Assembly: GCA_008477525.1 (NCBI GenBank)
Contig: SPDT01000005.1
Coordinates: forward strand, 124,001 to 188,000
Direction: 5' to 3'
Origin: Hypomyces perniciosus
Lineage: Eukaryota; Ascomycota; Sordariomycetes; Hypocreales; Hypocreaceae
DNA: 64,000 bases
Each line of letters begins with the position of its first letter. The first letter of the stretch is position 1. The translations under genes and the position numbers were made by a program. Shown here in pieces: positions 61,585-64,000 of this stretch. The notes beneath the pieces were generated by a model, which saw only the letters and a program-made list of their open reading frames with translations, did not search any database and was not told the origin of the DNA.

Positions 61585-62214
61585 GGAGCTGGCTGGGCTG
61601 GTGACAATGACAATGACAATGTCAATGTCAAGAAACGATTACTACTGCTATTTTTTGGAGGAGACGCGGTGCAATTGCTAGGCGGCGCTGAGAACAGCCC
61701 GCCGTGTATAACTAGGGATACCTGGGTAAAGAAAGATATGAGTGAGCATGCCCCTTGATTCTCGGAGGGATTTCGAGATGGGGAGTAATTAGGCAGTTGA
61801 AAATGTGTAAATGTGTAAATACATGGTCCAAGTCTTGGTGATATGATATAATATGTAGGGAGCATTGCTTTTCATGATTGATCCTCGAATGTATGTGCAA
61901 TAGATAGTATCTTGGTCCGGCTCAGGTGAGTTGGGCTTACCGAGGATGCCGAGGCTGACCCACTTCTCCACGAATGCCGTCACTGCTCATAAGATGAAAA
62001 ACACCAAAACATTCAACACCAGAAAGCTGATCCATATAGATATATATAAGATATAAGACTCAATTCTCCGATTTCAGCAACAATAATACATAATCTCGTT
62101 GATTGGTTCATTCAAGGACAGTTCACTGCAGAGGCGATATTCAGGGTCTCAGCACGATCCTCTGCAGCCTCATTGTTTTTCAATATACAGTCACCAATAG
62201 TACTTACACTCATC
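61585..62214. other. Intergenic region
   Basis: 0.63 kb with the PWI gene 3' end and the crotonase promoter. An AATGAC/AATGTC run occurs at about 61605-61631. No gene seen. Confidence 0.55.
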
Positions 62215-63093
62215 ATGTCTCAATCCTTTGCCACTCCTCCTCCACCTGTCGACGACGTTCTCATCTCAGTTCCCCGCCCACACGTCCTCCTCGTCACCAT
62301 CAACCGCCCCAAACAACTCAACACCCTCGGTCGGGACGCGCACTTCCAACTGGACCGCCTTTGGAAGTGGTACGACGCCGAGCCATCCCTCCGATGTGCC
62401 GTCGTCACGGGAAGCGGCAGCCGCGCTTTTTGCGCTGGTGCTGACTTGAAGGAGTGGAATGGCCTGAATGCCGCCGGCGAGAACGCCACAAAGCACAGCA
62501 GCACTAGCAGCAGCACACAAGAGAAGAGGGGGGAGGCCAAGTTTGCTGATGGCGGCTTCGGCGGTCTGAGCAATCGTCGGGGCAAGAAACCCATCATCGC
62601 AGCCGTCAATGGCGTCTGTCTCGGCGGCGGAATGGAGATGGTGCTCAACGTCGATATGATCATCGCCTCTGACGCTGCCAAGTTCGCCCTTCCAGAAGTC
62701 GCTCGCGGCGTAGTCGCTGTGCAAGGCGCTCTGCCACGGCTGATCCGCAGTGTGGGCATGCAGCGCGCCTCCGAGATGGCGCTGCTGGGCAGGATGTACA
62801 CAGCTCAGGAGATGCTCCAATGGGGTCTCGTGAACCGCGTTATCGCCAAGGGTGGAGATGTCGTTGACACGGCGCTGCAGTGGGCGAGTGAGGTTGCGAA
62901 TAATTCACCTGACTCCGTTATTGTGAGTCGTGAGGGGCTTCTTGGCGGGTGGGAGGCAGAGAATCCGAAGGTGAGTACGGATAGGATCCAGCAGAGCATA
63001 TACACGGGGATGGACGAAGGAGAGAACATGAAGGAGGGTGTGCTGAGCTTTGTGGAGAAGAGGAAGCCTGTCTGGAAGGATAGTAAGCTGTGA
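62215..63093 (+). CDS. Peroxisomal enoyl-CoA hydratase/isomerase (crotonase superfamily)
   Basis: A single exon encodes 292 residues from ATG 62215. Crotonase marks: ITINRPKQLNTLG, oxyanion-hole segments AFCAGADLKEW (about 76-86) and CLGGGMEMVLNVDMIIA (about 137-153), then FALPEVARGV and a Met/Gly-rich helix. The C-terminus is SKL, a type 1 peroxisomal targeting signal. A low-complexity Ser/Thr/Gln insertion (about 95-110) sits between the two oxyanion segments and resembles fungal beta-oxidation-type relatives. Expected role: hydration or double-bond isomerisation of enoyl-CoA during peroxisomal fatty acid breakdown. Exact substrate (dienoyl, branched) unknown. Starts in a CATC-ATG context after an AT-rich leader. 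Confidence 0.9.
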   Translation: MSQSFATPPPPVDDVLISVPRPHVLLVTINRPKQLNTLGRDAHFQLDRLWKWYDAEPSLRCAVVTGSGSRAFCAGADLKEWNGLNAAGENATKHSSTSSSTQEKRGEAKFADGGFGGLSNRRGKKPIIAAVNGVCLGGGMEMVLNVDMIIASDAAKFALPEVARGVVAVQGALPRLIRSVGMQRASEMALLGRMYTAQEMLQWGLVNRVIAKGGDVVDTALQWASEVANNSPDSVIVSREGLLGGWEAENPKVSTDRIQQSIYTGMDEGENMKEGVLSFVEKRKPVWKDSKL

Positions 63094-64000
63094 GGTGTTG
63101 CATCTTTCACTCGAAAGAAGACACGATAGAGATCAAGAACGATCGAGTGCCGGAGATCTAATCAAAGTCTGAATCATCCTCTCACCAATAATTGTAACGA
63201 ACTGCCCTGCTTGTCTGCTTCCCTGCTTGGCGTCGTGATACGATTATTCCCAAGTGGGTATCTTGCACGAGATGTGCCAAGCAAGTCCAACTAGGTGATC
63301 AATCGGTTTATGAGCAGCATGAACATAATACTACATACATACCTTGCTCATGCCCGTACCCCGTACTGCCGTAAATGTCCATACCCCCTATTCAGTAGAT
63401 CGTGATCCGCACACCGCATCGAACGCCGCTATCTCGCATGGTACGGAGTATTCCTTGTGAAATACGCACGAGTAAGCCATCACTGGTGTCAATCTCGTCA
63501 GCCAATGAAAAAATGAGACCTACCCAGTCCTAGGCACGGCCCGTTGCGGAGCTCCGTCATTGGCTGTGGCCTCAGAATGTCCTCCAAATTATGGCCGAAA
63601 GGACATTACGGCCCAAACCATGTCCCAACACCTAAACAGGTAGAGAACCCGAATTATGGAGAGAGTGATATAATATGCATATGCACTATACGTAGTAGCA
63701 GCAGCAATGGGTGATAGCTCAGGTTGTATGTCAAACGAAAACGGTGTGATTGGATAGAGAAATGCAAAGTTATCTGTCCTCTGCCTGCAAGTCAGATCAC
63801 ACAGTCGGTGGCGCGGAGAACGGGAGGAGAGGCCGAGCACTAGAAAGCAGAAAAAAGCAATATGTTGGTCTCATGCGGCTGGACTGGGTTTGACAACTCA
63901 TCGGCCAGCATGGTCTCGCGCAACCCTTTGACGTAGAGGATGGTGTGCGCCAAGTCCGACATCATTGGCCGTCAACCATCGTGGCCCATCTATCGTCAAG
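63094..64000. other. Intergenic region to window end
   Basis: 0.9 kb. TACGGAGTA at 63442. A short minus-strand frame (ATG near 63968, TAG near 63840, about 41 codons) has plausible composition but nothing to identify it; an in-frame stop lies just upstream, so it may be the last exon of a gene beyond the window or be chance. Confidence 0.4.

Overview
The window is nuclear DNA of a filamentous ascomycete, most likely a Sordariomycete of the order Hypocreales. Reasons: protein genes carry short introns (about 50-150 bases, GT...AG with CTGAC/CTAAC-like branch points). The genes include a GH75 chitosanase, a CBM18 chitin deacetylase, a MirB/Sit1-type siderophore transporter, mannitol-1-phosphate 5-dehydrogenase and a fungal Sch9 kinase. 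Spacers are long, AT-richer and full of microsatellites. No bacterial operons, tRNA, rRNA, CRISPR array or intact transposon was seen. A genus cannot be fixed by eye; a Trichoderma-like fungus is a guess.

Left part (1-35 kb) looks accessory: transporters, catabolic enzymes, secreted carbohydrate-active enzymes and orphans separated by 1-3 kb deserts. In order: a truncated FUSC/aromatic-acid-exporter-like membrane protein (1-866, -), a GIT1-type glycerophosphodiester transporter (3102-4755, +), a large FAD monooxygenase-like protein (5576-7975, -), a six-exon D-aminoacylase (8819-10955, -) divergent from a zinc-free MDR oxidoreductase (12128-13150, +), a GH75 chitosanase (16049-16890, +), a calpain-like protein whose nucleophile position is Ser (17903-19480, -), a monocarboxylate-transporter-like MFS (22579-24026, +), a diverged tandem duplication (about 24.14-25.82 kb), an orphan gene (26327-26980, +), a siderophore transporter (27552-29351, -) and a chitin deacetylase (32627-34064, +).

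Right part (35-63 kb) is denser and mostly housekeeping: a GPI-type surface protein (35796-36299), COPI beta' subunit (36737-39659, -), Sch9 kinase (41620-43750), phosphoglucose isomerase (44859-46707), mannitol-1-phosphate dehydrogenase (50943-52124), a secreted DUF4419-like protein (53371-54690), a HAUS6-like augmin subunit (55141-57514), mitoribosomal bS21m (57820-58557, -), a PWI splicing factor (59094-61584) and a peroxisomal crotonase ending in SKL (62215-63093).

Functional links: chitin deacetylase makes chitosan and GH75 cleaves it; phosphoglucose isomerase makes the fructose-6-phosphate that mannitol-1-phosphate dehydrogenase reduces. The main things to follow up are the Ser-for-Cys calpain-like protein, the 24-26 kb duplication, a recurrent TACGGAGTAC/TACGAAGTAC spacer motif, a candidate iron-GATA site upstream of the siderophore transporter, the D-aminoacylase neighbourhood, a GC-AG intron in phosphoglucose isomerase and the ATG-free leader of Sch9. 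Exon coordinates were assembled by hand from splice signals and reading-frame continuity.
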